Source: Welwitschia mirabilis | Taxonomy: Eukaryota > Gnetophyta > Gnetopsida > Welwitschiales | DNA: 64,000 bases | Direction: 5' to 3' | NCBI GenBank assembly: GCA_051453625.1 | Contig: JBOZIK010000001.1 | Span: 125,727,923-125,791,922 of the forward strand | In this document: positions 34,776-47,799 of the stretch, in pieces | Layout of the letters: every line of letters begins with the position of its first letter | How positions within the stretch are numbered: position 1 is the first letter of the stretch | Position numbers and translations under genes: made by a program | Notes under the pieces: generated by a model | Databases searched by the model: none | What the model was told of the DNA's origin: nothing | Seen by the model: the letters and a program-made list of their open reading frames with translations, nothing else

Positions 34776-35480
34776 ATAATGACATGGTAGCAACTCAAAA
34801 GAGCATCCACTTTATTTTTAAAAGTTTTTAGATAGTTTTATTTTTCTAGTGGTGGGTACTGGTCCACTCAAGTGATACACAAGCAGTTCCTCTTTTTCTT
34901 TCTTTTGTTTTGTATGTTGTTTTTTAGTTTTCCTTCTAGTAATTGATACTAGTCATTCTAGTGATACCTAAACTAGTCTATTTTAGACTTGCTTTTGTTT
35001 TTGCTCTAACTTGTTTTTGGTGTAGGTCTGACAATTTCTTTGTAGGTTGCCTTAAAGAGAAAGCTAAAAACTAAAAATTTAACTAAATGTTGTGTGTTTT
35101 ATTTACCTACCATGTTTTTAATTTGGTTTTTATGACTTTTAATTCTACAAATTTATTGCATAAAAAACTTTAAAAATCTTAAAAAATGATAATTTTGGGT
35201 TATAAATGCTTATGTTTTTCATTTCTATTTTTTTTTCTATAATCCCGATACACAAAATGTTCTGTGATGTAATTGCAAATCTGCATTATTTTTTCTGAAT
35301 CTATAACTCATATTCTGATTAGTGTCATCACCTACCATGATTGGTACCATTGGCCTTGCAACACAATCACTCTACATTTTTGACAAACCCTTTATATAAA
35401 CCCAAAAAGCTTTTAGACTTATGAAAACACTTTGTAACAGGTATAAAATATGTACAAACCTATTGTTGCATGCCTTGGAT
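34776..35480 (+). other. Leader of the plus-strand gypsy element
   Basis: AT-rich non-coding DNA between the primer site and the first gag-like text. Confidence 0.5.
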
Positions 35481-37430
35481 CCGTGACGAAACTGGAAGAT
35501 TAGCTAGAAATCCTTTAAATGACATGAACCCCTAGACTGATCCAAGAAGCACACAATGAAATAAACACCATAATGACAACCAAAGGGATTAAGCCTTCTC
35601 CTCTTGAAATGACCCAAATGATAGTCAACAAGATCCTTCATCCTAATCCCAATAAGATACAAAAGATCCACTTAATAAAGCCACATCTAATTAAAAATTA
35701 ATTACTTGATTAATGACCTATTACCTTACCTAGGAGGTAATCAAAAGACAAGCCACTGCAACTAACACTAATTAACCTAAGCAAACCCTTCATGACTGTA
35801 TTTAACAATAGTATTTAACAATAATGGCTAGGAACATCTTCTTACATTGTGCTATTACCATAAAACAAATACTAGAGTTCAAACCCTCCACTATCCATCT
35901 TTTGACTTACTTCCATGGCTTATAAACCAAGGACACTTACCTTTACCTCAAGAAATTTGAGTGTGTCCTCTCAAATGTTTTCCCATATCAAAATAGTGAT
36001 GATGTCCTTAGGCTCACCTTATTTTCTTTTTCCTTCAAGGATAAGGAAAAATCTTAGTTATACATCCTCAACCCCTTTTGCATAAGAACTTGAGCTAATC
36101 TAAATAAGGCTTTCATCTTGAAATTCTTTTTCAATTATAAAACAAATGCCTTAAAAAAGGAAATCATGAATTGAACATGAAAATTTTTTCCAATCTCTAA
36201 AGAAATTCAAAGACTTATTACAAAAATCCTTTTAACAAGGATTTGAATTAGGAAGGGAAATAAGTTTCTTTTATGATGGGTTAACCACAAAGAATAAGCA
36301 ACTAGTTGAGATGATGAGTAGAAGTTACTTCCTTAACATGCCCTTAGACGAAGTTTGGGAATACCTTAAAAGTATTGGTGAGAGTTTGAAACACTAATAA
36401 AAACCTATTAAGCCAACTCCTTGTTAGGTCCATGAACATGTTTAATGTGCCTGAAAACTTCAAGATTAATAATAAGATAGATGAACTAGTGAAGAGATTA
36501 GACTCCTTAATTGCCTTACCTTCACCTTCATCCATGGTTACTAAGCCAGAATGTCTTATTTTTCCATGTTAGTACTATAAAACAACCAAATTCCTTTTAA
36601 TTCCCTTATTTTGAAACATTGTTAATGAGCAATCAAATGCAGTAAGGTACTAATGGTAAAATCCTAAGAACGACCCTCACTTAAAAATGTATAACGTATA
36701 AACCCAAGTAGAGAAATCATTCTAACTTTTCTCAGAAATAAGATAACTAAATTAATCGGCTAAGAAACTAGTTCCCATCATCATCCTCATATCCTTTTCC
36801 TTCTAAATACCAAAGCCATCTTCATTCATCTCCTTTGATGATTTAGTCATAACATTCATGGAGACCCAAGTTCAATTTAACTGTACCCATGAACACTAAC
36901 TAAAACAACACTTGTCCATATTAAACAACCTCAAACAAGACATACAATACATTACTAAAGTCCTCCAAAAACTCTAGCAAATGTATATTCAAATCTTTTC
37001 CACCCTAAACCAGAGGAAAATAGGTAAACTTCCCATGAGTACTCAACCAAATCCAAAGAGAATTAGGTTTACTAAAGGGTTAGAATACATAGAAGAATAT
37101 AAGTTCATTCATCTTAGAAGTGGAAAGGAATTAGAAAATCCACCTATGCAAAATAAAACCAAGGAAAAACCAACCTTCATAAAGAGTAAGGAAAAGGAGA
37201 AAACAAATGAGAAATCTTTGCCCATATACAAAGAACCCCTACCTTTTCCCCAATAGCTTAGAAAGGACAACATCATGAAAAAACAATTTGATGCTCTAGA
37301 GATCTTTAAAAAAGTTAAAGTAAACATCCCTCTTCTAGAAGCCATTAAATAGATGCCTTCCTATGAAAAATTCCTTAAATACATGTGCACTATCAAAAGA
37401 CACATGAATGTAAAGAGAAAATACTTCTTG
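35480..37430 (+). pseudogene. gag of the plus-strand gypsy element
   Basis: Capsid text includes FYDGLTTKNKQLVEMMSRSY near 36,270 (relatives: 'FYEGLTPENRQLVES'). The carboxyl part (36,981-37,256) reads FIHLRSGKELENPP and IYKEPLPFPQ, then after a stop FDALEIFKKVKVNIPLLEAI and MPSYEKFLKYM, matching the Athila/Tat gag end that leads into protease. Stops and frameshifts are frequent. Gag would package element RNA in virus-like particles. Confidence 0.85.
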
Positions 37431-37870
37431 GTGCAACAAATGAGTGCAATCTTCTTAATCAATTTCCACCCAAGTATAAAGACCCTATATGCCATATAAT
37501 TGCAATCGCAATAGAATATGAGTAACTTAACTAAGCCTTATTAGATTTAGGAGCTAGTGTAAACTTGCTTTTCTATGAAACCTATAAAGAGTTAGGCTTG
37601 AAAGGACTTAAGAATATAAAACTGCAACTTCATCTAGCTGATAACTCTATAAAAATATCATTAAAAGTTATAGAGGACATCATTGGGTTAATAGCTATTA
37701 CTTTCCAGTGGACTTTGTAGTTTTGAACATGGAAAATACATCAAGCCAATTAGAGTCTGTCATTTTAGGAAGACCTTTCCTATGACTTTAAACACCTTAA
37801 TTAATTATAGAATGAGTTAGTGAAAACCTCTTTCAACAATATTTTGATAGAATTAAATGTTTTTAATACC
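37430..37870 (+). pseudogene. Aspartic protease of the plus-strand gypsy element
   Basis: Reads LLDLGASVNLLFYETYKELG with the intact D-L-G active-site triad, then LQLHLADNSIKIS, YFPVDFVVLNMENT (in another frame) and SVILGRPF, the full order of conserved Athila protease blocks. Broken by stops and at least one frameshift. Confidence 0.88.
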
Positions 37871-38199
37871 AGGAAGTTGCTATCAAATGATAAAGGGGTA
37901 GAACTTATGGATATGATAGAAAACCTTTTAAAAGATCAAGAATTTACCTTTTAATTACTTAAAAATGGTGACTTAGATTTTTCCCAAAAATCATGCCCTA
38001 TTACTCAGAATGAAATCAATCTTGAACTTAAGCCTTTGTTAAAATATCTAAAATATACTTTCTTAGGGGAAAATTCCACCTTTCCAATAGTAATTAATTC
38101 TTTCTTAATGTCATCCCAAGAAACCAAGTTGTTAAACCTTTTAAAAAAGCATAAACAAGTAATAGGATGAACTCTTTCGGATATTAGGAATATTAACCC

Positions 38200-39030
38200 C
38201 AGCATTTACATGCATCATATTTATGTAGAGAAGAATGTCAAGCCATCCATAGAAGCTTAAAGACAAATAAACCCAACCTTAAAGAAGGCAATTAAAAATG
38301 AGTTAATCAAACTCTTAGATAATGGAATTATCTATCCATCTTGGATAGCAAATGAGGAAGTCTAACTTAGAATATAGGAAACAAGTCTATAATTATCCTA
38401 GTCTCAAATGAACACAATGAACTTATCCCTACCTGATCTGCAGTAAAATGGAGGGTGTGCATCAACTATAAGAAATTAAATGCTGTTACAAGAAAGGATC
38501 ACTTTCCTCTACATTTCTTTAATTAAATCTTAGAAGAACTTGTAGGGCATGCATTTTATTATTTCTAAGATGGGTATCCAAGGTATAATAAAATTGAAAT
38601 TACTCTTAAGGACTAAGATAAAACTACCTTCACCTATTCTTATGGAACTTTTACCTAAAAATGAAGGCATTTTGGCTTATGCAATGTGACTACTAGATTC
38701 CAACATTGCATGATTGGGATTTTTCCCAATTTATTAAATTCAAGTATTGAAATCTTTATGGATGACTTCTTGGTCTATAGAACCTCTTTTAACCATTACT
38801 AAGATAACTTAGACTGCATTCTTAAGCGATGTATCGAAAAACACCTTATTCTTAATTGGGAAGATACCATGTTACAGTCAATTAAGGCATAGTATTAGGA
38901 CACATCATATCTAAAGAAGGAATCCAACTAGATCCTATAAAAGTTTCTTTGATTACATAAGTGCTAACTCCTCAAAAGAAAAAAGACCTTACATCTTTCT
39001 TATGATATGTAGGATATTACAAGATATTCA
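38200..39030 (+). pseudogene. Reverse transcriptase of the plus-strand gypsy element
   Basis: Blocks in order: AIKNELIKLLDNGIIYPSWI; RVCINYKKLNAVTRKDHFPL; TTFTYSYGTFT; HFGLCNVTTRFQHCMIGIFP; IEIFMDDFLVYRTSF (palm motif with the DD pair intact); LKRCIEKHLILNWED. These follow plant gypsy RT closely. Several Trp and Gln codons have become stops. Confidence 0.92.
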
Positions 39031-39570
39031 TTAAGAATTTTAGCAAAATCTAAAAATCATTGTGTAATCTCTTAAGTAAATATGACTCTTTAGATTGGAC
39101 CCTCAAGTAATAATAGGCTTTTGAAAAAATTGAAAAAACTCACTTCCACTTCCATCATCTAACCACCTTACTGGAAGTTACTTTCGACCTCATGTTTGAT
39201 GCCCATAATTACGCAATTGGACCTATGCTAGGATAAAGGACAGATTAAAAACCAATCATAATCCATTGCACTAGTAAAACATTGAATGGCACTTAGTTAA
39301 ACTACATTGTTACAAAGAAAGGGGTACTAGGCATAGTATTTGCCCTAAAGAAGTTTAGGTAATATATTTTAGGATCTAAGGTAGTTATCTATATAGATCA
39401 CTTGGCCCTTAGATATCATTTTTGCAAAAAGGATTTAATCCTTATTATGTAGGAATTTGACTTATGGATTAAAAACAAAAAGGGATTTGATAATGTGGTT
39501 GTGAATAAATTTTTCACAAATAACTTAAGAAAATCCATAAACATCCTTATCCATTAATGACACTTTCCCT
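39030..39570 (+). pseudogene. RNase H of the plus-strand gypsy element
   Basis: After the RT the frames give FEKIEKTHFHFHHLTTLLEV-type text, KGVLGIVFALKKF (relatives: 'KELLAVVFALEKFR') and VVIYIDHLALRYHF, the conserved order up to the Asp-containing strand. It is much decayed. Confidence 0.75.
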
Positions 39571-39629
39571 AATGAACATCTCTTCTTAGTTAAAGAAGTA
39601 GTTTGGTTCATGGATATTGTAAACTACTT

Positions 39630-40880
39630 AGTCTCCAAAATCATTCCATCTTGTTGGTCCCCTAATAATAAAAATATATTCTTAAATTAGGTCAGATACT
39701 TCTTTTGAATAGTCCATATCTTTTTAGGTATTGCCTAGACCAAGTCATCTCCAAATGTGTACCCCAAACTAAGATATGTAATATACTTAAACATTATTAT
39801 TTTGACACTTGTGGGGCTATTATTTGACCCTACTATAGAATTTCTTCAATCTGATTTATTGAAAATCTTGTGATGATTGTCAAAAATTAGAAAGTCTTTC
39901 ATGAAAGCAAATGATGCCCTTAAATCCCATTCTTGCTGTTGAACCCTTTGATATTTGGGGAATTGATTTTTAGGGCCCTTATCCATCATCAAACAGGCAT
40001 GATCACATTCTTATCTGTGTTGATTACATAAATAAATTTATTGAGGCATGTGCGTGTCAATCAAATAATGCTCAAAAGATGGTAATATTCTTTAATAAAA
40101 ACATCTTAATGCAATTTGACTACCCACAAATTTTAATTAGAGATGAAGAAACACACTTTTGTGATATAATATTTAATAATCTTCTTACTAAGGATGGGGT
40201 TACATGTAAAGTAGTAACATCTTACCACCCTCAGACTAGCAGTTAAGTTGAAGTTACCAATAGGAAAATTAAGAAAATCCTACAAAAGATGGTAAAATCA
40301 ATAAGAAAAGACTATCTTTCAAGCTTAATGATGTTTTATGGACCTATCTCACTATTGCAAGACTTCCTTAAGAATGTCACCATTTAGATTAGTCTATGAA
40401 AAAGCTTGTCATTTACTTATAAAAGTTAAGCACAAGGCATTTTGGGTGATTAAGAATATGAACTTAGATTTAAAGGTAGCAAGAAGAAAAAGGGTCATAC
40501 AACTCAATGAATTGGATGAAATCAGGAATGACACATATAAAAACATGAGTATCAACAAAGAAAGGATGAAAAGTTCCAAGAGCAATACATTCTTAGGAAA
40601 AATTTCAAGGAAGGGAAAGTAGTTTTACTTTATACCTCTTAATTACATGTTTTTCTAGGCAAACTAGTTGCTAAGTGTAAAGGCTTGTTTTTAATAAAAA
40701 TGGTTTTACCTAATGGAGTATTTCTCATTAAAAACCCAAAATATCATCAATAATTCAAGGTTAGTGGATATTAGCTTAAGTATTATCATCCACCTATTCG
40801 AGAAACTTATGAATTTATGAGATTTATAGACCTAGGTTAATGGTCTTAAATTTAAAAAAATTATAAATAAATGATTTCAT
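39630..40880 (+). pseudogene. Integrase of the plus-strand gypsy element
   Basis: The core reads EPFDIWGIDF, GPYPSSNRHDHILICVDYIN, FIEACACQSNNAQKM, YPQILIRDEETHFCDIIFNN, then VTSYHPQTSS*VEVTNRKIK and ILQKMVKSIRKDYLS. The carboxyl part (40,338-40,622) stays open: MSPFRLVYEKACHLLIKVKH, AFWVIKNMNLDLKVA, LNELDEIRNDTYKNM, as in Athila/Tat integrases. Catalytic Asp residues are still visible (VDY, RDEETHF). Confidence 0.9.
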
Positions 40881-42111
40881 TATCACTTAAGAAATAGTTA
40901 AAATTAAGTACGCTTATGGGTTTTTAAGAAATAGTTATGCTTATTTCAAGTGTGATGGTTAAGAGCACATTTACTTAAGATTCCTGATTTCAGTAAAACT
41001 TTGTTGAAAAGGGGAGATCTACCTTCGTAACTACTTCTAATGTCTAAATCACTTTGATGGGGACAAGATTTATCTTGACTAGGCTAATGAGCCAATGGCC
41101 CCTCAAACGTGCATCAAAAAGGATTATGAGAAGATGAACAAAAGAAAGATTAATATATTTTCTCTAAATGCATATCACATTAATCACTTAATTGGGTTTA
41201 GTTAATTGCATTGGGTCTATGGATTCTCACTGGTAATGTGTCTCTAATGATCTAATTACAACATGTTCAACTACATTAGGGTTATAAATGCTTGCTAGCA
41301 ATGTAGCACTAATTTCTACATAAAACAACATGCTTAACTTTGTTGGCAGAAAAATGTCATAACATTGGATGTGCAAGGTGATTCAAAGGCTTAAAATAAG
41401 GACATGTATGCTTGTGGAAATGGAAAATAAAGGAATGAAAAATATGGGAATTAGAGGCTTTCTATGATGTGCTGTCTTTTTTCATACTTGTAATTTGCTA
41501 ATGATTTCTTAAATTCATGTAAGTTATTTAGTTGAAACTATGCTTAGTTAATTTCATAGATCCATTAAAAACATTAAAAAAATATAATAAAGGCCATTAA
41601 ATTAGGTTAGTTCACTCATTTATTTATTATCTTTATAATTAAGTCCATTGATACACACTTTCATTTCCATTACCCTCTCCACTCCACTTCACTTCATGTC
41701 ATATCATGAAAGTAAGTTATAAAGGCATAACTATTTTTATCAAATGATTTTCCAGTTAGCACTCAATAAAATGTTATTTCACTATAGTTAGTTTTTCTTT
41801 TCTCTTAGCCTATTTGCATTGTATTGTATGGTTTTTAATAAAAAGACTTATTGCAATCTTTCTAAATCTATGTTCTCACTCACACTTTTCACCATATAAC
41901 TTTGAGGACAAGGTTAAGTTTTGGTTAGGAAGTATGACATCTTGTTTTCACAATATTTTTTAACTAAATTTTTAATTTTGATGCCTTACTTGTAAAAATT
42001 GGTCATGAATTTTTTCAAAGTCATATCATTCTCATGCTTGAGCACTTTAACTTAGATAATTTTTTCATGTTTAACTATTTCATTATAAACTTTTTGCTAA
42101 GGCACTAGTAA
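40881..42111 (+). other. Non-coding 3' part of the plus-strand gypsy element
   Basis: Between integrase and polypurine tract, about 1.2 kb without recognisable coding text. Athila elements may carry an env-like frame here, but none is seen. Confidence 0.5.
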
Positions 42112-42129
42112 AATAGTGGTTAGGGGATG
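42112..42129 (+). promoter_or_regulatory. Polypurine tract of the gypsy element
   Basis: AATAGTGGTTAGGGGATG immediately precedes the TGTTAAC start of the 3' LTR. It is purine-rich and correctly placed to prime plus-strand synthesis. Confidence 0.65.
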
Positions 42130-43465
42130 TGTTAACATTAATATTATGATTAAGTTAATTGACTAGTTTATCTCCATGAAAGATGTTAATATAATCGTTT
42201 TATCATTAAAAAATATCTTCTATTGATGTTCTATCTTAATTATGAACTTATCGTTTGCCCATGACATTTTCAAGTTACTTATGTTAAATTGAAGGACACA
42301 TTTAAAATTGATCATCATATAGCCTAAAATGCTAGCACTGCTAGCTAGGAGTACTGATACCATTGGATTATTTAAATAAAATACCTTCATTCTTATGTTC
42401 CTATATGGTTATGAAACATTGAATTAAATGCAGTAATGGGCTTCATCTAATTCCACATCATATGTAACTTGTATTCGTAATGATACATGATGATAATGAT
42501 AATAACTCATGGAATGACATGTGCCATTGCTGAGTAGGATGAGGGTGGAGACACAATAGTAACAGTGGTTACAGTAGTTACAACATCTAGGAGACAAGTA
42601 TTGACATCATTATAAGAATCTTTACTAAATGGAAAAGATGATGAACCGTCCTATCTAATGCCATCATCATGTAACTATTCACCTAATGCTACAAGCTAAG
42701 AACTTGTGATTACCCCTCACCTTCATCTTTTCCTAAAAAAAATTGTCAAGTCCTTTATTGTATCATCTTTAACTTTGGAAAACTTTAGAACCTTCGAGCA
42801 TTAATCATGATGGCTTCTAAGAAACTCTTTGGGAAGTGATCTTATTTTTGAGGATCACTTGAGGAGTTCTAGAACATCTTTCTTCCTTTATTGTAAAGTG
42901 TTTTTTCCCTTTAATACATAAAGTTGTTTGCTTTTAATTTTAAGTCATGAGTCACATTATGTTTGAAATTCTTAAGTAGCAACTTAACTATCAAGCTTCA
43001 TTCCATTTGAGTGAGCTCTTTAATCATTTGGTCTAAGTCTTTTAACTTTATAAATTTTAAGTACTGAGGGTCCTTACCTTCCATTATTATTTAAGGCTAT
43101 GAAAGATCAAGTGACAATTAAGTTCACCATCACTCATATGGTGCATGAGATTATGTCATCATGATTTAAGCCAAAAATACTCGATGGTTTCAAGTGTATT
43201 ATAGGAAAAGAATCAGACAACATTATAGTGAAGGATTGCTAGAGAATAATTTGGTGAAACTTTGGAGCTATCTTGCTTCTCTCTTCCAAGTTGAAGTTTC
43301 AACAAAAACTATTCTTACTCTCTTTTTCTCTTTTTTTAATTTACTTGTAACTTGCATTAAACAAAGAAAATCCAAACTTTTAAAAACTACCCTAGTTATC
43401 CTAGTGGACAAAATGATACTAAGTGCAAACTTAGTTAAAATTGGTTTATTGTAAAACAATGAACA
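42130..43465 (+). repeat. 3' LTR (1,336 bp)
   Basis: Counterpart of 33,434-34,753. Begins TGTTAAC and ends AAAACAATGAACA, followed by the target duplicate AGGCT. Confidence 0.92.
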
Positions 43466-43470
43466 AGGCT

Positions 43471-45690
43471 ATTACTATGAAGTCTCGTAGCATTAGTAGA
43501 AGTTACTTTATCTTAATATAAGTAATTTTGTAGAGTGATAAGATCCTATTTAATAATGTTACCAAATTCATTTCAACCTTTGATGTTTAGTTGGATCTGA
43601 CCAATGTCACGAGCACTTAGTAAATTATATTTTTAGATATTCTAAATAAATAACCACTATGCTATTTAAGTAAGTCAGAAATATTAAGATTATAATAAGT
43701 ATGCACATGAGTGATATGTATGTCTAAGCATCAATTCATTGAGAAATGAAAGTATAAAATAAGACAATCATTCTTTATTGAATAAACTATAAGATGTTAC
43801 CTAGATTTATAATTATATAGATCTATTCAAGAAAAAGTTATGAAAATAATAATCATAATACTCTTATAATTATTTTTCAAGGCAAATAAGGATGTCATAT
43901 GTATAATAACCATTTAAGTGATGCATTTTTTTCTCTCTGTGTTTATTAGAGTATTCTTATAAGAGGAAACAATTCAATCTATTCATTTACTATCTAAAAA
44001 ACAAAATTAGTATAATGCATGTAGTAAACTAAACTGTGGTTTCATAAATAATAATTCAGTTTTTTAATAATAATTTTCATTTTAAACTAATGAATAAAAT
44101 CAATTTAAAATATGTAACATATGTTCTAAACCTTACTTTATTTTATGAATTAGTCCCATATTATTTACAAAGAGTAAATGATTCACTCTTTATATATAAA
44201 ATGATAAAGCGATACTTTATTTATCTAAGCCTCTAGTTCAATAATAAAATTTCAAAAGATATGGAAAATAGAATAATCTTGTATAACACCAATAGAAATA
44301 TGAAACATCATACTTTTTAAGTAAAAATGTCCATGAACTAGACACATGTGCTTTATATATCTTATGAATTATAAATAGTAAAGCTATTAGGATTTTGTTT
44401 ATTAATCACTATCACTAGTGTGTATTACTCATAATTGAGTCATATATGTTAGAGAAATCTATAAAACAAATGAATGCATTTTTGCTAGAACATTTAAATT
44501 TATCAATTAGATGCTTTAAGTGATAAGATGATCTATTGTAGAGTGATGTTGAAAATCTACTTTAGATACTACATAAGCTTTATATTTCCTCTATTTATAT
44601 ACTAATATTTGCTTTATGATAGTTCTAGAATTTTTTCAAAGATACTATTGATTATAACTAATCTTTAATTACTTAAATACAATTTATTATTCTTCTTAAA
44701 CAATATAACATGTCTACTAAGACCACTGATGTAGAGGTTAATAATTAATTTACGATGTCTTCAAAAATTAATTTGATGGAGACATGTTCCCATGTTAGCA
44801 TAAAATGTCAATAATTGTTTTGTATTTAAAAATTAAGACAAATTTCTTATTTATAGTATTCATAAACAATATTTGATAAAAACAATTAAAAATAAGTAGT
44901 CCAAAAATTAAATGATGTTGATAGATAAGTATAAAGCCACTATCATGTGGAAAGCATTATAACAACAACTGTTGATTGCATACTAATGTGGAAACAAGGG
45001 CATCGATAACATCTAATTATATAGCATAATACTAAGTCTCATTAGAAAATCTAGGTTTCATATTATCATATACGAAATACCAAACAATGAAAACCATATA
45101 AAAAAAAGTAAAACACTAATGCCTAGTTTTCTTATCATACAAACGTTACACAAATTAAAATCAAGTAACATTAGTATGTAAAATTCCATTCTCTTATGCC
45201 ACTAGTAGATGCACCACCCCTTCTTTTTATGGCCTTGAGCTTTTTCCTATATGATTATAACTTTATATGTGCTTAATAAGTCTCTTTTACAGTGGTAATA
45301 AATTATTATGCATCTTGCTCTAGTTGTAAAAGCTCCTCCTTAGTGAATAAATAATCATGGCTAGGAGTAACACCTGTACAGCTAGCCATATTTTCCCCCC
45401 ACTTCTTATTGTGATCCTTATCATTATAATCATTATCATCATTCATTTCCTCGTAACTAACATATGATTCTTGTGAAGCGTGAAGTGACTTACATCATGG
45501 ATAAGAGGTAATAGCATGAAATGGTGGTGCATCAAGAAGAGGCATAGCCAGATGATCTTCCTTTGGAGATAATTGCACTTCCTTTTCTTCCTCTTGTATA
45601 TGTGCATATACATGTGCATGTGAGATAAGAATTAAAACATAAATATACTCAAAAGCATGAAAAAATTCAAATTCCACATCACCATGCTAT
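43471..45690. other. Anonymous very AT-rich spacer
   Basis: No coding text or repeat structure recognised. It adjoins the hAT transposase end on the right, so part may be the 3' flank of that transposon. Confidence 0.3.
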
Positions 45691-45699
45691 TATCACTAG

Positions 45700-46640
45700 T
45701 GGTACCAATGGCCCTCAAATTGTCTTTTTGAATCAACTTTAGATTGTAATGCATAAATATGAGATCATTTAATATCTCTGCATTGAACCTATTACATTTC
45801 TTAAATGAATGTATTTAGTTACACTCTAATTCCTTTCACATCCTACATCAATGTAAAAATGACATTAATTAATAATACATAAAATGACTTCAAAAATACA
45901 CATAAATACTTGAAATTAGATTATGAGCTAATAAAAGTGATTATTATATGCAAAATTGCAAAATGTGCAATCAATATTGTACATTTGCAAAATTGCAAAT
46001 GTGCAAAATTGAAAATGTGCAAAATTGCAAATGTGTAATCAATTTATTAGATGCACCACATGGTTGGGATAATATTCTCATGAATAATTGCTATAAATCT
46101 AACACTTCTATTCCATTATCAAGTCATCAATCATCTATAATAATAAAAAACCAAAGTAAACTGTAAAGGCACCAAGATGTCAAATGTTTTATTAACAAAA
46201 ATTTATTCAAAGTTAGAGAAGAACACTATGCTACTAAAGTATTAAGATTATAATATGTAAATTGTAAAGTTTATTTGATGTACATTCATTAATTCCTAAT
46301 TCACTTGAGGCCATCATAGATGTTGGACAATCTCTTATCTTATATTTTTTTTATCTCTTTTGTGAGTTAATGACTACCTTAAATTTGTTACCATCTTATG
46401 AAAAATGTTAATAATTAATGTGGCAAGACGAGGATCATGTAAAAGTCATTCTAGAAAACTAATTTTTGCATTTAGAACATGATTTGCAACATGTAAATAT
46501 GTATGCAAATGTTCATTTTATCTCTTTTGAATAAGAAAGGAAATATGTCTCTAATCCAAATCTTGCTTGCTTGCAAGCATGTAGGTCTCAACTTGGGTTT
46601 TGGCCTTCATCATGACATCACAAATAAATCCAATGGAAGT
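45700..46640 (-). pseudogene. hAT-family transposase, C-terminal half, decayed
   Basis: Minus-strand text in order: FICDVMMKAKTQVETYML (46,628 downward); LHTYLHVANHVLNAK (46,501-46,457), equivalent to 'LH.PLHAAGYFLNP' of plant hAT proteins; GCERN (45,843-45,829); and FKKCNRFNAEILNDLIFMHY followed by NLKL, equivalent to the dimerisation tail 'KKRNRL....LNDLVYVHYNLKL'. Frameshifts and stops intervene, and a short AT-rich repeat occupies part of the middle. The N-terminal zinc finger and catalytic part were not recognised. Confidence 0.75.
45949..46036. repeat. 16-bp short tandem repeat (AAAATTGCAAATGTGC)n
   Basis: Three contiguous units and several scattered variants of AAAATTGCAAATGTGC. It sits inside the hAT transposase remnant where conserved text is missing, so it may have expanded after the gene died. 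Confidence 0.85.
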
Positions 46641-47790
46641 TCTCTCACTATCTATAATACATAATACGTTTACCATTAGTTTAATAATTTATAAAAATAA
46701 AGTTAAAAAATTACATAAACTTACTTATTATGTTAATGTGAAGAGTTCAAAAGTTAAAAATTAGAATTACTATCTAATATTCTTTATACCAAATAAAAAA
46801 TGGATTTCATTAAAAATTGTTATTTAGCAATCTTTACTAAAGGCCGAAAATCATCTAATCCTATTGAAGGTTTTAAATTCTCTCTATTCTTCACTAATGA
46901 AGATGTTCATCAAAACACTACTCCTTTTGAATAAAAAAGCAAATAGAATAACATTACTAGAAAACCTTGTTATATAAGGTCTAATAATTTCATTACCCTT
47001 CAAAAATTGAAAGAAGAAATGATGGATATATTGATATAAGTGGATGAGTTTGGAGATAATTATTGCATGTCTTATAAACTTAAAAGAGAGAAATTAATTA
47101 TTAAACACATTAATACATCAATTAATAGGCCATCACATTAACATTATTAACACTCTATAACACAAATGCCATAAAAGTAAGATAATTAAAGATGAAAGTT
47201 ACCATACTAATCCATAAAATTTTTTCTATGCCTTCCAAAAGGAGAGGAAGGTAATGTGTAGCATAAGATGTTCATAAATCATTAGATAAGATGTCACAAG
47301 AATCTAGCCATATCATAAGAATCCAACCAAATATAATAAAGGAGGGTGCATTCTCTATAATAACCTAATTACAAATTAACAAATATTAATGAATCAGTGA
47401 AAAATTTTATAACTTAAAATAGATAACATCATGAAAATAATTAATAATATTAGAAATACAAATATAAAAAAATTTATGTTTCTTATGAAAGGCTTAAAAC
47501 TAAGAATAAAAGAAAATTTTACCCAGACCACATTCTCTACATTAATGTTCTTAATGAATTTTTTGTTACACCTCCAAGTTGGTAATTAATGACAAGCCAA
47601 ACCTCATCTCATTTTACTAATGAAATAACACTTTGTAGGAATAAGATAAATGCCTTGAAGCTAAAACTAGAAGATATTATTACAGACAAGCACGACATCT
47701 AGAGCATAAGTTAAAGGATAAGAGAATCTTGAGATTTTATTCATTTAAAATAATATTCGAAGATAGTGATAATCTTTGAGCAGCTGATCA
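46641..47790. other. AT-rich stretch, possibly the upstream half of the hAT remnant
   Basis: No conserved transposase text could be placed. The location upstream (on the minus strand) of the hAT C-terminal half makes a decayed N-terminal half possible but unsupported. Confidence 0.25.
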
Positions 47791-47799
47791 ACATTCTCT

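Larger units (their letters stand above)
33429..43470 (+). mobile_element. Structurally complete Athila/Tat-like Ty3/gypsy element with target duplication
   Basis: LTRs at 33,434-34,753 and 42,130-43,465 enclose a tRNA-Asp-type primer site, gag, protease, RT, RNase H, integrase and a polypurine tract, in that order. The flanking pentamers AAGCT (33,429-33,433) and AGGCT (43,466-43,470) are a target duplication with one A/G change. Total length between target sites is 10,032 bp. All coding domains contain many stops, mostly explainable by C-to-T or G-to-A changes, so the element is old and inactive. Confidence 0.92.

Noticed and set aside
45949-46036. CRISPR-like short repeats
   Set aside because: Units are contiguous 16-mers without spacers in AT-rich plant DNA; it is a microsatellite-type repeat.
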